From positions 62,001-126,000 of the forward strand of contig JAEUWI010000007.1 of the NCBI GenBank assembly GCA_016791475.1: a stretch of DNA of 64,000 bases, given 5' to 3'. Every line of letters begins with the position of its first letter. The first letter of the stretch is position 1. The DNA comes from Candidatus Hydrogenedentota bacterium (GTDB lineage Bacteria; Hydrogenedentota; Hydrogenedentia; Hydrogenedentales; JAEUWI01). The notes under the pieces are model-generated. The model saw nothing but the letters and a program-made list of their open reading frames with translations, did no database searches and was not told the DNA's origin. A program made the position numbers and the translations under genes. Positions 28,563-37,343 of this stretch are shown here, piece after piece.

Positions 28563-31385
28563 ATGAGTGGGGACTTTGCACAGGCAACGTTGGACGCGCT
28601 GGCGTCCCACATTGCCGTTCTGGACGACGGGGGTGTCATTGTCGCTGTGAACCGTGCATGGCGGACGTTTGCCGAAGAAAACGGGGCGAATCTGGAACGG
28701 GCGGACCTGGGGGCGAGCTATTTTGAAGTCTGTGATCGCGGCGGCGAGGACGGCCGGGCGGTTGGCGCGTTGTTGCGGGCCATACTTGCGGGCGAACGGT
28801 CGGAGGGGAGCTACGAGTATCCCTGTCACGGTCCAGAGCAAGAGCGCTGGTTCACGTGCCGGATTACCCGGATGCCGGCGTCCGAACCGCCGAAGCTCGT
28901 AGTGGCGCACGAGGATATCACCGCGGGCAAGCGCGCGGAGTTGGAACTGCACTGCAGAGAAGAACAACTGCTGCTCCAGCGAAACGCCCTGATCGCCCTG
29001 GCGAGTGACGCCCGATTGAGCCAGACGGATATATCCCTGGCCCTGCGCCATATCACGGAGACGGCGGCGAGGACCATCGATGTGGCCCGCGTAAGTGTCT
29101 GGCGCTTCAACGACGAGCAAACCGCGATTCGCTGTCTCGATCTCTATGATTCCGTTTTGAACACCCACGCCGAGGGTATGGAAATCCAGGCATCGGAGTA
29201 CCCAGCCTACTTCGGGGCGCTCCAGGATGCGGATATCATCGCGGCGGACGATGGCTCGCGGGATCCGCTCACACGGGAGTTTGCCCGGGACTATTTTCCC
29301 GCCTACGGCATCACTTCCATGCTGGACGCCCCCATCCACCTCGGGGGTACACTCTTTGGCGTGCTGTGCCACGAACACACGGGACCGATCCGGAGCTGGT
29401 CTTCGGACGAGAAGACCTTTGCGGTCGCCCTGGCGGGCCTGATCTCCCTCGCGCTGAAGGAAAACGAGCGCCGCGAGGCGGAAGAGCGGCTCCGCCTTCA
29501 CAGCGCCGCGCTGAACGCCGCCAATAACGGTATCGTCATTACGGATCTGGAGGGCACCATTACCTGGGCCAATCCCGCGTTCGCCAAGATCTCCGGCTAT
29601 GCGTTGGACGAGGCCATTGGCAAGAACCCCCGCGATCTGGTCAAGTCCGGGCAGCACCATCGGAAGCTCTTCGAGAACCTGTGGGCCACCATACAGGCGG
29701 GTCGGGTCTGGCGGGGCACCCTCATCAACCGGCGCAAGGATGGCGACCTGTACAGCGAGGCACAGAGCATTTCGCCCATTCGCGATGGGTCGGGCAACGT
29801 CACCCATTTTGTAGCGGTCAAGGAGGACGTGACCGAGAAGTTGCGGGCCCAGGCCACCCTGCAGGAGGCGCGCGAGCGGCTGCAGCGCGCGGTGACCGCC
29901 GGAAATATCGCCCTCTGGGAGTGGAATCGGGCGACGGGCACCGTACTGTATTCGGCCGAGTGGATGGAGCAGGTTGGTCTGGAAGCGGCTGAGGTGGTCA
30001 ACACCATCGACGACTGGTTCCGACGGGTGCATCCCGAAGATATCGGCCCCCTCCGTAAGACGCTCGATGACTGCGTGAGCGAACCCTGGCGGCGCTTTCA
30101 GCGCGAGTTCCGCATCAAGCGCGCGGATGGAGAGTTGCGGTGGATACTCCTCGGCGCGGCCGCGGTGGCGGACGAGTCCGGGTCGCCATCGCGCATTATC
30201 GGCACCAATGTCGATATTACGGACCGAAAGCGGCTTGAGCTGGAGTTTCTGCAGGCGCAGAAAATGGAGAGTATCGGCCTGCTCGCCGGGGGTGTCGCCC
30301 ACGACTTCAACAACCTCCTGGGCGTCATTGGCGGCTACACCGAGTTGATGCTGGAGTCCGTGGGGGCGGAAGGTCCCCTGCACGAGAACGTCATGCAGAT
30401 AAAGCGCGCCGCCGACCGGGCCACCGGATTGACCCGGCAGCTCCTCGCCTTCAGCCGCCGCCAGATCTTGCGGCCGTCCGTGGCGGATCTCAACGGGATC
30501 ATCGAAGACGCCGAAAAAATGCTTCGCAGGCTCATTGGCGAGGATATTGAGCTTCGCGTCGAACTGACCCCCGGGCTCGGACGCGTCATGGCGGATCCGG
30601 GGCAAGTCGACCAGATCCTGATGAATCTTGCGGTAAACGCGCGGGACGCGATGCCCGGGGGCGGGCGGCTCACCATCGCCACGCGAAACGAGGAGATCGA
30701 CGAGCGCCAGGCCCGGCAACGTCCCGGCGGGCGCCCCGGCCGCTACGCATGCGTTGAGGTGCGGGATTCCGGTATCGGAATGGACGCCGAGGTGCGGGCG
30801 CGGATCTTCGAGCCCTTCTTCACGACCAAGGAAGTGGGCAAAGGCACGGGGCTTGGCCTGGCGACCGTGTACGGAATCGTGAAACAGAGCGGCGGAAACA
30901 TCTGGGTGGAGAGCGAGTCGGGAAAAGGCACGGCCTTTCAAATCTACCTGCCCTGGATCGAAGCGGCCCCGGCCCTCGAACGTCACGATAGTCTGCCCGA
31001 GGGTATGGTTCCGGGCGGTGAGACGATTCTACTGGCGGAAGACGAAGAGGCGCTGCGCGCCGTCATGCGGATAACCTTATCGCGGGCGGGCTATACGGTG
31101 CTGGAAGCACACGACGGCCTGCACGCGCTGTCCTTGTTGAAGGCCCATCCCGGCCGGGTGGATCTGGTGCTGACCGATGTGGTCATGCCGGGGCTGAACG
31201 GCCCGGATCTCGTGCGCGAGATCGCGGGGCTCCAGCCCGGCGTCAAGGTACTGTTCATGTCCGGCTACGCGGACGACACGATAGTTCATCAGGGCGTGCT
31301 GGACGACGGCATCGAGTTTATCAACAAGCCGTTCAGCTTCATACAGCTTAATCGTAAGGTTCGGGAAGTTCTGGATAGGCGCTGA
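28563..31385 (+). CDS. Soluble PAS/GAF hybrid histidine kinase / response regulator
   Basis: 940 residues without membrane segments, so a cytoplasmic sensor. PAS (about 8-125, SHIAVLDDGGVIVAVN), GAF (~150-305, VARVSVWRF and SMLDAPIHLGG), PAS (~315-435, ANNGIVITDLEGTITWAN), PAS (~440-565, NIALWEWNRATG). HisKA with His580 in GGVAHDFNNLL, HATPase (DSGIGM, GKGTGLGLA), then a receiver with Asp872 in LTDVVMPGLNG. Closely parallels the C-terminal half of the kinase at 10816. The convergent rhodanese gene ends 5 bases away. Confidence 0.93.
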   Translation: MSGDFAQATLDALASHIAVLDDGGVIVAVNRAWRTFAEENGANLERADLGASYFEVCDRGGEDGRAVGALLRAILAGERSEGSYEYPCHGPEQERWFTCRITRMPASEPPKLVVAHEDITAGKRAELELHCREEQLLLQRNALIALASDARLSQTDISLALRHITETAARTIDVARVSVWRFNDEQTAIRCLDLYDSVLNTHAEGMEIQASEYPAYFGALQDADIIAADDGSRDPLTREFARDYFPAYGITSMLDAPIHLGGTLFGVLCHEHTGPIRSWSSDEKTFAVALAGLISLALKENERREAEERLRLHSAALNAANNGIVITDLEGTITWANPAFAKISGYALDEAIGKNPRDLVKSGQHHRKLFENLWATIQAGRVWRGTLINRRKDGDLYSEAQSISPIRDGSGNVTHFVAVKEDVTEKLRAQATLQEARERLQRAVTAGNIALWEWNRATGTVLYSAEWMEQVGLEAAEVVNTIDDWFRRVHPEDIGPLRKTLDDCVSEPWRRFQREFRIKRADGELRWILLGAAAVADESGSPSRIIGTNVDITDRKRLELEFLQAQKMESIGLLAGGVAHDFNNLLGVIGGYTELMLESVGAEGPLHENVMQIKRAADRATGLTRQLLAFSRRQILRPSVADLNGIIEDAEKMLRRLIGEDIELRVELTPGLGRVMADPGQVDQILMNLAVNARDAMPGGGRLTIATRNEEIDERQARQRPGGRPGRYACVEVRDSGIGMDAEVRARIFEPFFTTKEVGKGTGLGLATVYGIVKQSGGNIWVESESGKGTAFQIYLPWIEAAPALERHDSLPEGMVPGGETILLAEDEEALRAVMRITLSRAGYTVLEAHDGLHALSLLKAHPGRVDLVLTDVVMPGLNGPDLVREIAGLQPGVKVLFMSGYADDTIVHQGVLDDGIEFINKPFSFIQLNRKVREVLDRR

Positions 31386-31389
31386 ACGT

Positions 31390-31911
31390 TCAGGCGCTTC
31401 CTCGATTCCAGGGCATGCGCGCCAGGATCATCGCCATGCCGCAGGTGTCGGTGACGCCGGCGAAGACCAGGCCCGTACCCACGAAGGCGGGCAGCGCAAG
31501 CCATGCGGGATGGACGAACCAGGCCAGGGCGCTTCCGAGCACCACCAGCGCGCCAGCGGCGATCCGTACCTGGCGCTCCAGCGAAATGGCCTTCTTTCCG
31601 CGAACGGCTTCCAGGCCGGCGTCGACCCAGCCTTGGGTGCCGCCCTCGACCAGCGTGAGATTATCCACGCCGCTCCGGGCCAGTTGCTCGCAGGCGTTCT
31701 TTGCGCGTTGGCCGCTGCGGCAGATGACGTAGACGGGCGCGCCATTGGCGGCCTCGCGCACCGACTCGGGCGTTATTCGATCCAGGGGCACGTTGACCGC
31801 GAAGGGTACGTGCACTTCGCCAAACTCCGCGGGGGTGCGCACATCGATAAGGACGAGGGCTTCGCCCGCTGCTTTTTTTTCATTCAGGCTCTCAGGGGAG
31901 ATCGTATTCAT
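31390..31911 (-). CDS. Rhodanese-like protein with C-terminal membrane hairpin
   Basis: 173 residues. The rhodanese domain (~5-100) has IDVRTPAEFGEVHVPFAVNVP and the active-site Cys64 in CRSGQR, so it should carry sulfur as persulfide. The C-terminal ~65 residues form two membrane helices (AAGALVVLGSALAWFV; AFVGTGLVFAGVTDTCGM) of the DUF2892/YgaP type. YgaP-like proteins are membrane-bound sulfurtransferases. An ArsR gene lies upstream on the same strand, with an operator at 31939-31958, 28 bases before this start. Likely part of a sulfide/persulfide response. Confidence 0.92.
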   Translation of the reverse strand: MNTISPESLNEKKAAGEALVLIDVRTPAEFGEVHVPFAVNVPLDRITPESVREAANGAPVYVICRSGQRAKNACEQLARSGVDNLTLVEGGTQGWVDAGLEAVRGKKAISLERQVRIAAGALVVLGSALAWFVHPAWLALPAFVGTGLVFAGVTDTCGMAMILARMPWNRGSA

Positions 31912-31938
31912 GCGTGTTTCCTTCTTCTATGTGTCGTA

Positions 31939-31958
31939 ATATCGTAAATATACGATAG
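31939..31958. promoter_or_regulatory. ArsR-type operator upstream of the rhodanese gene
   Basis: ATATCGT-N6-ACGATAG: TATCGTA (31940-31946) pairs perfectly with TACGATA (31951-31957). The same half-sites with the same 6-base spacing occur at 32342-32361 in front of the ArsR gene. Confidence 0.75.
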
Positions 31959-31978
31959 GTGTGGGCAAAAAAAATTGA

Positions 31979-32287
31979 CTATCTGAACCGGGCCTCTACA
32001 CAGGCCATGATGTTGGCCAGGTGCGGCTCCGCGATCTGATAAAAAATCTGGCGGCCGCGACGTTCCGCCTGGAGCAGACCTCGATCTTTCATTTTGCCCA
32101 GATGCTCCGAAGCCATGTGGCTGGGGATACCGCAGGCCTCGGCCAGTGCACCGACGGTGTGCTCATCGCGAAGCATCATCTGAACCATGCGAAGGCGGTG
32201 GGGATGTGCGAGGGTGCGGAGGCACTCGGCGGCCTGGGAGAGCCCATCGAGAGAGGTCAGCTTTGTGGGGGGGCTTTTCAGCGCCAT
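31979..32287 (-). CDS. ArsR family transcriptional repressor
   Basis: 102 residues, normal size. Winged helix-turn-helix: LRTLAHPHRLRMVQMML, then recognition region VGALAEACGIPSHMASEHLGKMKDRGLL and wing AERRGRQIFYQI. No ELCVCD metal motif is present; the cysteines are 22, 52 and 96. With a rhodanese gene next door, Cys22 and Cys96 could form a persulfide-sensing pair like that of BigR/SqrR, but this is a guess from position. It appears to control its own promoter and that of the rhodanese through matching palindromes. Confidence 0.9.
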   Translation of the reverse strand: MALKSPPTKLTSLDGLSQAAECLRTLAHPHRLRMVQMMLRDEHTVGALAEACGIPSHMASEHLGKMKDRGLLQAERRGRQIFYQIAEPHLANIMACVEARFR

Positions 32288-32336
32288 CTGGGAGGTACTC
32301 CAATCCGAAGCGTTGCTGCTTAACGCTCACGACGGG

Positions 32337-32366
32337 ATTATATATCGTTATATGACGATATGTCAA
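32337..32366 (-). promoter_or_regulatory. Consensus promoter with embedded ArsR operator
   Basis: Minus strand: perfect TTGACA (32366-32361), 18-base spacer, perfect TATAAT (32342-32337). The operator ATATCGT-N6-ACGATAT (32342-32361) fills the spacer exactly, so bound repressor would block RNA polymerase. It lies 50 bases before the ArsR ATG. Confidence 0.88.
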
Positions 32367-32385
32367 GCGCCGGGTCCTTCGCCCG

Positions 32386-34779
32386 CTACTCCGGCACGGC
32401 CGGGGCCGCCACCGTCGGCTCCACCGCATCCGCAGCACCGGTCGGACTCCAGAGGAAGACCCTTCCATGCAGGCCACCGCGCGGGTTTCTTCCAGGTTCG
32501 CGGGTGTGGACGAGGATCGCGATATCGTTTCTTTCGCCGGGCTTGATGAGGTCCGTCACGTCAATCTCGAAGGGCGCGGTCTCTTCCTGGTAGCCCAGGC
32601 GCCAGTGGCGGGTCATCTCGAATTCTCGCAGGGTGCCATTGACCCAGACCCACACGCCCCAGTTGTAAACCCCCGAGACGGCGAGCCAAAGCGGCTTGCC
32701 CTTCAGGTCGGCGGGCACATCGAAAGCGGTGCGGTACCATGCGTCGCCCCAATAGCCCCAGCCGGACTTGTCCTGATAACCCTGAGCCTCCCAGTAATAG
32801 GTCGTATCGATGGGCTCCCAGCCCTCGGCCTTACCGGGGAGGTACCATTGCTCGATGGTGCCAAGGCGCTTCGGGTCGGTCTTGAAATCCCACGCGCGGG
32901 GCAGGAGCGCGACCATTTCACCCCGCGGGCCATGTTGCCGGGTGGCCATGAACTCGAACGCGGGTTTGCGCGAGGTGAGGCTGGAACTCTGCCCCTTTGC
33001 GATGTCGATCTCGGGCGGCAGCAGTCCCGTCTGTACGGCTTCGATGGGGCCGCGCATCTCGAGCATTTCATCGGCCTTGGCAATCGCGGTGGCGTAGTCC
33101 GCGTTGGCGGCGGCCTCCTCCATGGCGAGGAAGGCCTTCATGTGCTCGTGGGTGCCGCGCAATACCTGGACCCGCTGCTTTTCTTCGGGGGTTGCGCTTT
33201 TCGATTCTGCTTCGGCCATGAGGCGATCAAGCTTGCCGAGCACGGGCGGCAGGATAAGCCGCCACTGCATGAGACGGCCCCAGGTTTCATGGGTGTCGCT
33301 CTTCTCCACGGCCTTCTCCAGGGTCCAGATATATTTCTCCACGGCATTCGCCGCCGGGCCGTAAAAGCGCTCGCAGTAATCACGAACGAGCGCGTCCACA
33401 TCGAGATCCGCGTTCCACATGAGCTTCGCACGAACGTAGTAGTTGAGGTGAGTCGTCATCCATGTGTTGGTGCCTTCGGTGTAGAAACCCCAGGCGCCCT
33501 GATCCCGAAGCCAGGGGATATCGTGCTTCAGGCAATGGAGCGCGGGGAAGGGCAAATTGTCGATGGCTTTTGCGGGGTCGTAGTCATAGATGAAGACGAC
33601 TTCCAGCTTGTCGAACCAGCGTTCCATGATGTCTTCATAGACTGTGCGCTGCCAGCAGCGGGGATCGCCGGTGCGGTGGATGGCGCAGGCGGCGATGACG
33701 GCGGACTGGATGCCGAGATTGGGCGAGAAGTCCGCGATACCTTCGGGCAGACGCACACGGTTCGCGTAGCCGTTGGTAAGCACCCAGCGATCGGGGAACT
33801 CTTTATTAACTTCCGCCGCGATTTTATTGGCGAATTTGAACCACACCTCGCTCAGACTGGGGTCGCCATGGCCGAGGCCCTCAAAACCGGGAAAGAAACG
33901 CTGGCACCGCTCGCAGTGACACACGGGGAAACCGTCGGGCGGGGCGAAGCCGTAGCTCAGGCGATCCGGGTCGTCGCGAAAGGCTTCCTTGATGGTCTCC
34001 ACGGCGATGCGCACCGCCTCCGGCTCGGACATGCAGAGCATGTCCTTCATACGGTTGCCCTTCCCATCAATGGCGTAGATCTCGGGCTTCGATTCGAAGT
34101 ATTTCTCCGCAGGCGCAAGGTACTGCACGCTGCCATCGCCCGGCAAGCTCAGATCGAGGGCGTTCAACTTGTTCAGATCGCACCATCGTTTCATCCAGGC
34201 GTTGTCCTGCTCGGAAACGGGAAACCAGCCGGAGTACCAGATGCGGCGGATGCGGAAGCTGGGCCGCTCAGTGCGGTCCAACGCGCCGATGATAACGGTC
34301 TCCTGCTTCGGGATGACTTCACCAAAGGGGCCGGGAAAGAACCAGCGGCAGCCGAGGTCCTTTTCCAGGAAGTCGGCTACGGAAAAGATCGTGCCGCGAT
34401 AGTTCCAGTCTTCATTGCCCGCGAGAACCAGGTCGTCGCCGACCGTGCGCACCGTAAAGGCTTCTTCGTTCATCTGATGCGTATGGCCCTCGGGCAGGGT
34501 GAGGCCCAGTGCGCGGACGGCATCGCTTCGCCCCACGAATACGCGCGGGCCGCTGCTGATTTCGCCCTCTCTTTGAACCGGCAATGTCGCCCCGCTCATC
34601 TTCTTCACATATTCCTGGAGTAAACTGGCGGCCTCGACGGCCTGCGCGCTGGCATTCGCGCCAATCACAATAGTAGCCCGGGGCTGTCCCGAGTCGACCA
34701 GAGTGATCTGCGCCCATGCCGTGGTGACAACATGGAATGCGGCGAGACAGAAAAGGTACAAGCGAAGTCGTGGTCGCAT
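32386..34779 (-). CDS. Secreted DUF4838 protein
   Basis: 797 residues from the ATG at 34779 where the signal peptide begins (LYLFCLAAFHVVTTAWA); the frame is open 34 codons further. The N-terminal domain (~25-150) resembles the GH20b/alpha-glucuronidase N-domain (ASLLQEYVKKMSGATLPV). The DUF4838 barrel follows (~170-480, WYSGWFP, YGFAPPDGFPVCHCERCQ, VFIYDYDP). A helical part and a galactose-binding-like sandwich (~690-790, WYRTAFDVPADLKGKPLWL) end the protein. The family is presumed to be glycan-active; no activity is established for it as far as I know. Confidence 0.88.
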   Translation of the reverse strand: MRPRLRLYLFCLAAFHVVTTAWAQITLVDSGQPRATIVIGANASAQAVEAASLLQEYVKKMSGATLPVQREGEISSGPRVFVGRSDAVRALGLTLPEGHTHQMNEEAFTVRTVGDDLVLAGNEDWNYRGTIFSVADFLEKDLGCRWFFPGPFGEVIPKQETVIIGALDRTERPSFRIRRIWYSGWFPVSEQDNAWMKRWCDLNKLNALDLSLPGDGSVQYLAPAEKYFESKPEIYAIDGKGNRMKDMLCMSEPEAVRIAVETIKEAFRDDPDRLSYGFAPPDGFPVCHCERCQRFFPGFEGLGHGDPSLSEVWFKFANKIAAEVNKEFPDRWVLTNGYANRVRLPEGIADFSPNLGIQSAVIAACAIHRTGDPRCWQRTVYEDIMERWFDKLEVVFIYDYDPAKAIDNLPFPALHCLKHDIPWLRDQGAWGFYTEGTNTWMTTHLNYYVRAKLMWNADLDVDALVRDYCERFYGPAANAVEKYIWTLEKAVEKSDTHETWGRLMQWRLILPPVLGKLDRLMAEAESKSATPEEKQRVQVLRGTHEHMKAFLAMEEAAANADYATAIAKADEMLEMRGPIEAVQTGLLPPEIDIAKGQSSSLTSRKPAFEFMATRQHGPRGEMVALLPRAWDFKTDPKRLGTIEQWYLPGKAEGWEPIDTTYYWEAQGYQDKSGWGYWGDAWYRTAFDVPADLKGKPLWLAVSGVYNWGVWVWVNGTLREFEMTRHWRLGYQEETAPFEIDVTDLIKPGERNDIAILVHTREPGRNPRGGLHGRVFLWSPTGAADAVEPTVAAPAVPE

Positions 34780-34852
34780 GATTGTTCTTTCCGATGGTTG
34801 GCTGCGGAAACCATAAGGCCGGGCACGCTGCGGCCCCGGAGACACGCAGTAC

Positions 34853-34881
34853 AGTCTAGCCAAAGTAAAGAGGGTCATCAA
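34853..34881 (-). promoter_or_regulatory. Sigma70-type promoter for the DUF4838 gene
   Basis: Minus strand: -35 TTGATG (34881-34876), 17-base spacer, -10 TAGACT (34858-34853), 73 bases before the ATG. Confidence 0.6.
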
Positions 34882-34940
34882 GCGGGAGCGATTACACCAA
34901 GAGGTATGCGAGGCAGCTTATGGCCGAAACAAACTCTTTC

Positions 34941-34970
34941 ACCGCGAAGGCCACGAAGAGCACGAAGAAG
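34941..34970. repeat. Periodic GAAGGCCACGAAGAGCACGAAG motif (short)
   Basis: A run of CACGAAGA-like units spaced 9 to 12 bases apart (34941-34970), of the same style as CACAAAGGGCACAAAGAG at 37021. It lies in the 346-base gap between the divergent DUF4838 and phosphoesterase genes; nothing else stands out there except the promoter at 34853. Confidence 0.5.
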
Positions 34971-35125
34971 TGGGAGGGGGGCGCCGCCAACCGCAGATCT
35001 CGGTTCTTCGTATTCCTGAACGGAGCCGCGTGTACATCCCAAAGTGTAGTATCATGGCGTGTGCGGAATCGTCGACCGCCCGCCCCAATTGTTTCATCTG
35101 CCTCAAACCAAAGGGAGCGCACGTT

Positions 35126-36988
35126 ATGCGCCGAATTGTCCTGTTGTCGTTTACGTTGTTGCTCTTGATTGCCTCCAGCACCCTTGCCCACGAGGCCGGC
35201 GGGCCACCGGAGCGCTTCAGCCACGAAGTGACCACCGCCCCGAAGCCCTGGACGAGCGACATGCCGCGACAGGGCGCGCGAGACTTCCACTTCGTGGTGG
35301 TGTCGGACAATTCCGGTCGGCCGCGGCCCGGTATCTACCGCGAGGCCATGGAAAAGGCCGAGTTGCTCCAGCCGGCCTTCGTGATGAGCGTGGGTGACAT
35401 GATCGACGGTGTGGATGCGGAGCGCGAGGGCGCATCCGCGTTACTCAAGAAGCAGTGGGACGAGTTCATGACCTACCTGGAACCGCTGAAAGCCCCTTTT
35501 GTTTTCGTTCCCGGTAACCACGATATGCGGGAAGGTCTTCAGGAAGAGGACTGGGCCAGGCGCTTTGGTCCCGGCTACTACAGCTTTCTCTACCAGGACA
35601 TGCTTTTTCTGGTGCTCGACAGCAACAACTACGACGACGCCCAGTTCGCCTGGCTTGAGGAAACGCTTAAGAAGCATGCGGACGTTCGCTGGACCTATCT
35701 TTTTCAGCACCATCCCTTCTGGATCAGCAACCGGCCGACCTGGGGTCCCGTGGCGAAGCTACTGGAAGGCCGCGAGAAGCTCACGGTTTTTGGCGGACAC
35801 ATTCACAACTACGCCTACACCAGCCATGGGAATATTCAATACGTCACCCTGGCGACCACCGGCGGCAGCTCGCAGTTGCGCGGGCGACGCTATGGCGAGA
35901 TGGACCACCTCATGATGGTCACCGCGACGGACGCCGGCCCGGTAATGGCCGGTATCGAGCTGGAGGGAATCTTCCCCGCAGACTACCTCACCGTGGACAT
36001 GATGGAGGCCATCCGGCCCTTTGAGAACGAGGAGATCGTGACCGCGCCGACCATGGCGCTTTCCGGGGAGACGTTCACCGAGGCAAGCTGGGAAGTCACG
36101 ATCAAGAATCCGTGGGACAAACCCATGCGCTTCAAGGCCCTCGTGGAGGCGGATGAAGCGTTGCGGGTATCGCCCTCGGCCGTGGCCGCGGTGATCCCGC
36201 CCAAGGGTTCGCTGGTTCGCACCGTGGAGATCAGCGCCGACACGCCCGTCTCCGCCGCGGAGTTCCAGGCCCTCTACCTGCACTGGAGCGCAAACTACGA
36301 TCAGGACAACGCCGCACCCATCGCCTTCAGCGACATCGTCCGACTGCGCGGGGATGCGCCCCACACGTCACAGCGGCGCGACGATATCGCCGTCGATGGC
36401 AATATCGCCGAGTGGGGCGCGCTCCCCTTCAATATGGCGCGTCCCGGTGAACTGCGGGACAACGAGCTCGCCTGGCGCGGTCCCGAGGACGGAAGCTTCC
36501 GCTTTGCCGTGGCCCACGACGAAACCATGGTGTATGTGGCCATGGATGTGAAGGACGATTCGCTGGAGGACGCGAACGAGGCCCATCTGCGCGATTTCGG
36601 GCGAGCCATGTTCCGTGCGATGGGCTCCGATCCCGCGTCGGCGAAGCTCCCCATTGAAGCCGTATTGTCGGTGGTGGATGGGCCGGGCCTCACCGCGGAG
36701 GATCGGACAGGATTCGAGAAGTCGCGCAAAGTGCCGAAGTCATCGGCGGAAGTGGGCGGTAAGTTCGCCCATCGCGTTTCTGAAGGCCGAATGACCATGG
36801 AATTCGCCATGCCCCGCGCCGCACTGGAGGCGGCTTCCGGCACTACAACCGATTACGTGCAAATCAATGTGGCCTACAACGACTACGAAGGTGCCGACGC
36901 GCGCTTCGGATTGTCGTACCTGTATTGGCACCCCCTGTGGAATGGGGAGAGCGACTCGGCGATTTTGGGAGTTTTCAAGCTGGATTGA
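35126..36988 (+). CDS. Secreted metallophosphoesterase with CBM9/DOMON-like tail
   Basis: 620 residues from the ATG at 35126 (signal peptide IVLLSFTLLLLIASSTLA; AAGGGAG about 9 bases upstream). Phosphoesterase core ~50-300: VVVSDNSG, SVGDMIDG, PGNHDM, FQHHPFW, FGGHIHNY. The first motif has Asp-Asn where D-x-H is usual. A middle Ig-like domain (~340-440) is followed by ~470-620, AVDGNIAEWGALPF...VYVAMDVKDDSLE, a CBM9-like carbohydrate-binding domain. Stands alone; a perfect hairpin at 37021-37061 follows its stop. Confidence 0.9.
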   Translation: MRRIVLLSFTLLLLIASSTLAHEAGGPPERFSHEVTTAPKPWTSDMPRQGARDFHFVVVSDNSGRPRPGIYREAMEKAELLQPAFVMSVGDMIDGVDAEREGASALLKKQWDEFMTYLEPLKAPFVFVPGNHDMREGLQEEDWARRFGPGYYSFLYQDMLFLVLDSNNYDDAQFAWLEETLKKHADVRWTYLFQHHPFWISNRPTWGPVAKLLEGREKLTVFGGHIHNYAYTSHGNIQYVTLATTGGSSQLRGRRYGEMDHLMMVTATDAGPVMAGIELEGIFPADYLTVDMMEAIRPFENEEIVTAPTMALSGETFTEASWEVTIKNPWDKPMRFKALVEADEALRVSPSAVAAVIPPKGSLVRTVEISADTPVSAAEFQALYLHWSANYDQDNAAPIAFSDIVRLRGDAPHTSQRRDDIAVDGNIAEWGALPFNMARPGELRDNELAWRGPEDGSFRFAVAHDETMVYVAMDVKDDSLEDANEAHLRDFGRAMFRAMGSDPASAKLPIEAVLSVVDGPGLTAEDRTGFEKSRKVPKSSAEVGGKFAHRVSEGRMTMEFAMPRAALEAASGTTTDYVQINVAYNDYEGADARFGLSYLYWHPLWNGESDSAILGVFKLD

Positions 36989-37020
36989 GAAGCGGCCCGT
37001 CTTATTGGCCGCGAGAGATC

Positions 37021-37061
37021 ACAAAGGGCACAAAGAGGTCAACACTCTTTGTGCCCTTTGT
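37021..37061. terminator. Perfect hairpin after the phosphoesterase gene
   Basis: 17-base arms 37021-37037 and 37045-37061 (ACAAAGGGCACAAAGAG and its complement), 7-base loop, 33 bases past the stop. No T tract, so it is either a terminator or one of the dispersed repeats; both are possible. Confidence 0.6.
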
Positions 37062-37129
37062 AATACTACCTGCAAGCTTGATGGATTTTTCGTAGAAATT
37101 GAAAGACTGTAAAACCTGCATACTTGCCT

Positions 37130-37300
37130 AATGTCGCGCCCTTACAGGGCTCATATATTTTTTGAACGCGCTTAACCCTGGGCGTTGCCCAAGGCTAAGA
37201 TGTCGGTGGCCCTTCGGGCCGGAATACCATGTTCCTATCAAACGCCAATTTTGATTTTCTTATTCGTGAAAATTTGTGTCCATTCGTGGTTCAAAATTTT
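37130..37300. repeat. Composite intergenic element with several short hairpins
   Basis: Contains CCTGGGCGTTGCCCAAGG (37177-37194), the hairpin GGCCCTTCGGGCC (37208-37220) and GTCCATTCGTGGTT (37278-37291, identical to 20771-20784). It fills the gap 37062-37343. I see no coding potential in it. Confidence 0.55.
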
Positions 37301-37343
37301 GGTTGTGGCTACGCCACGCTGTGATCTTTACAACGCAATTAAT

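Noticed and set aside
28356-30986. 876-codon minus-strand frame opposite the GAF/PAS kinase
   Set aside because: Antisense shadow of a gene with clear PAS, GAF, HisKA and receiver motifs.
32467-34623. 718-codon plus-strand frame opposite the DUF4838 gene
   Set aside because: Antisense shadow; the minus-strand frame has a signal peptide, promoter and domain matches.
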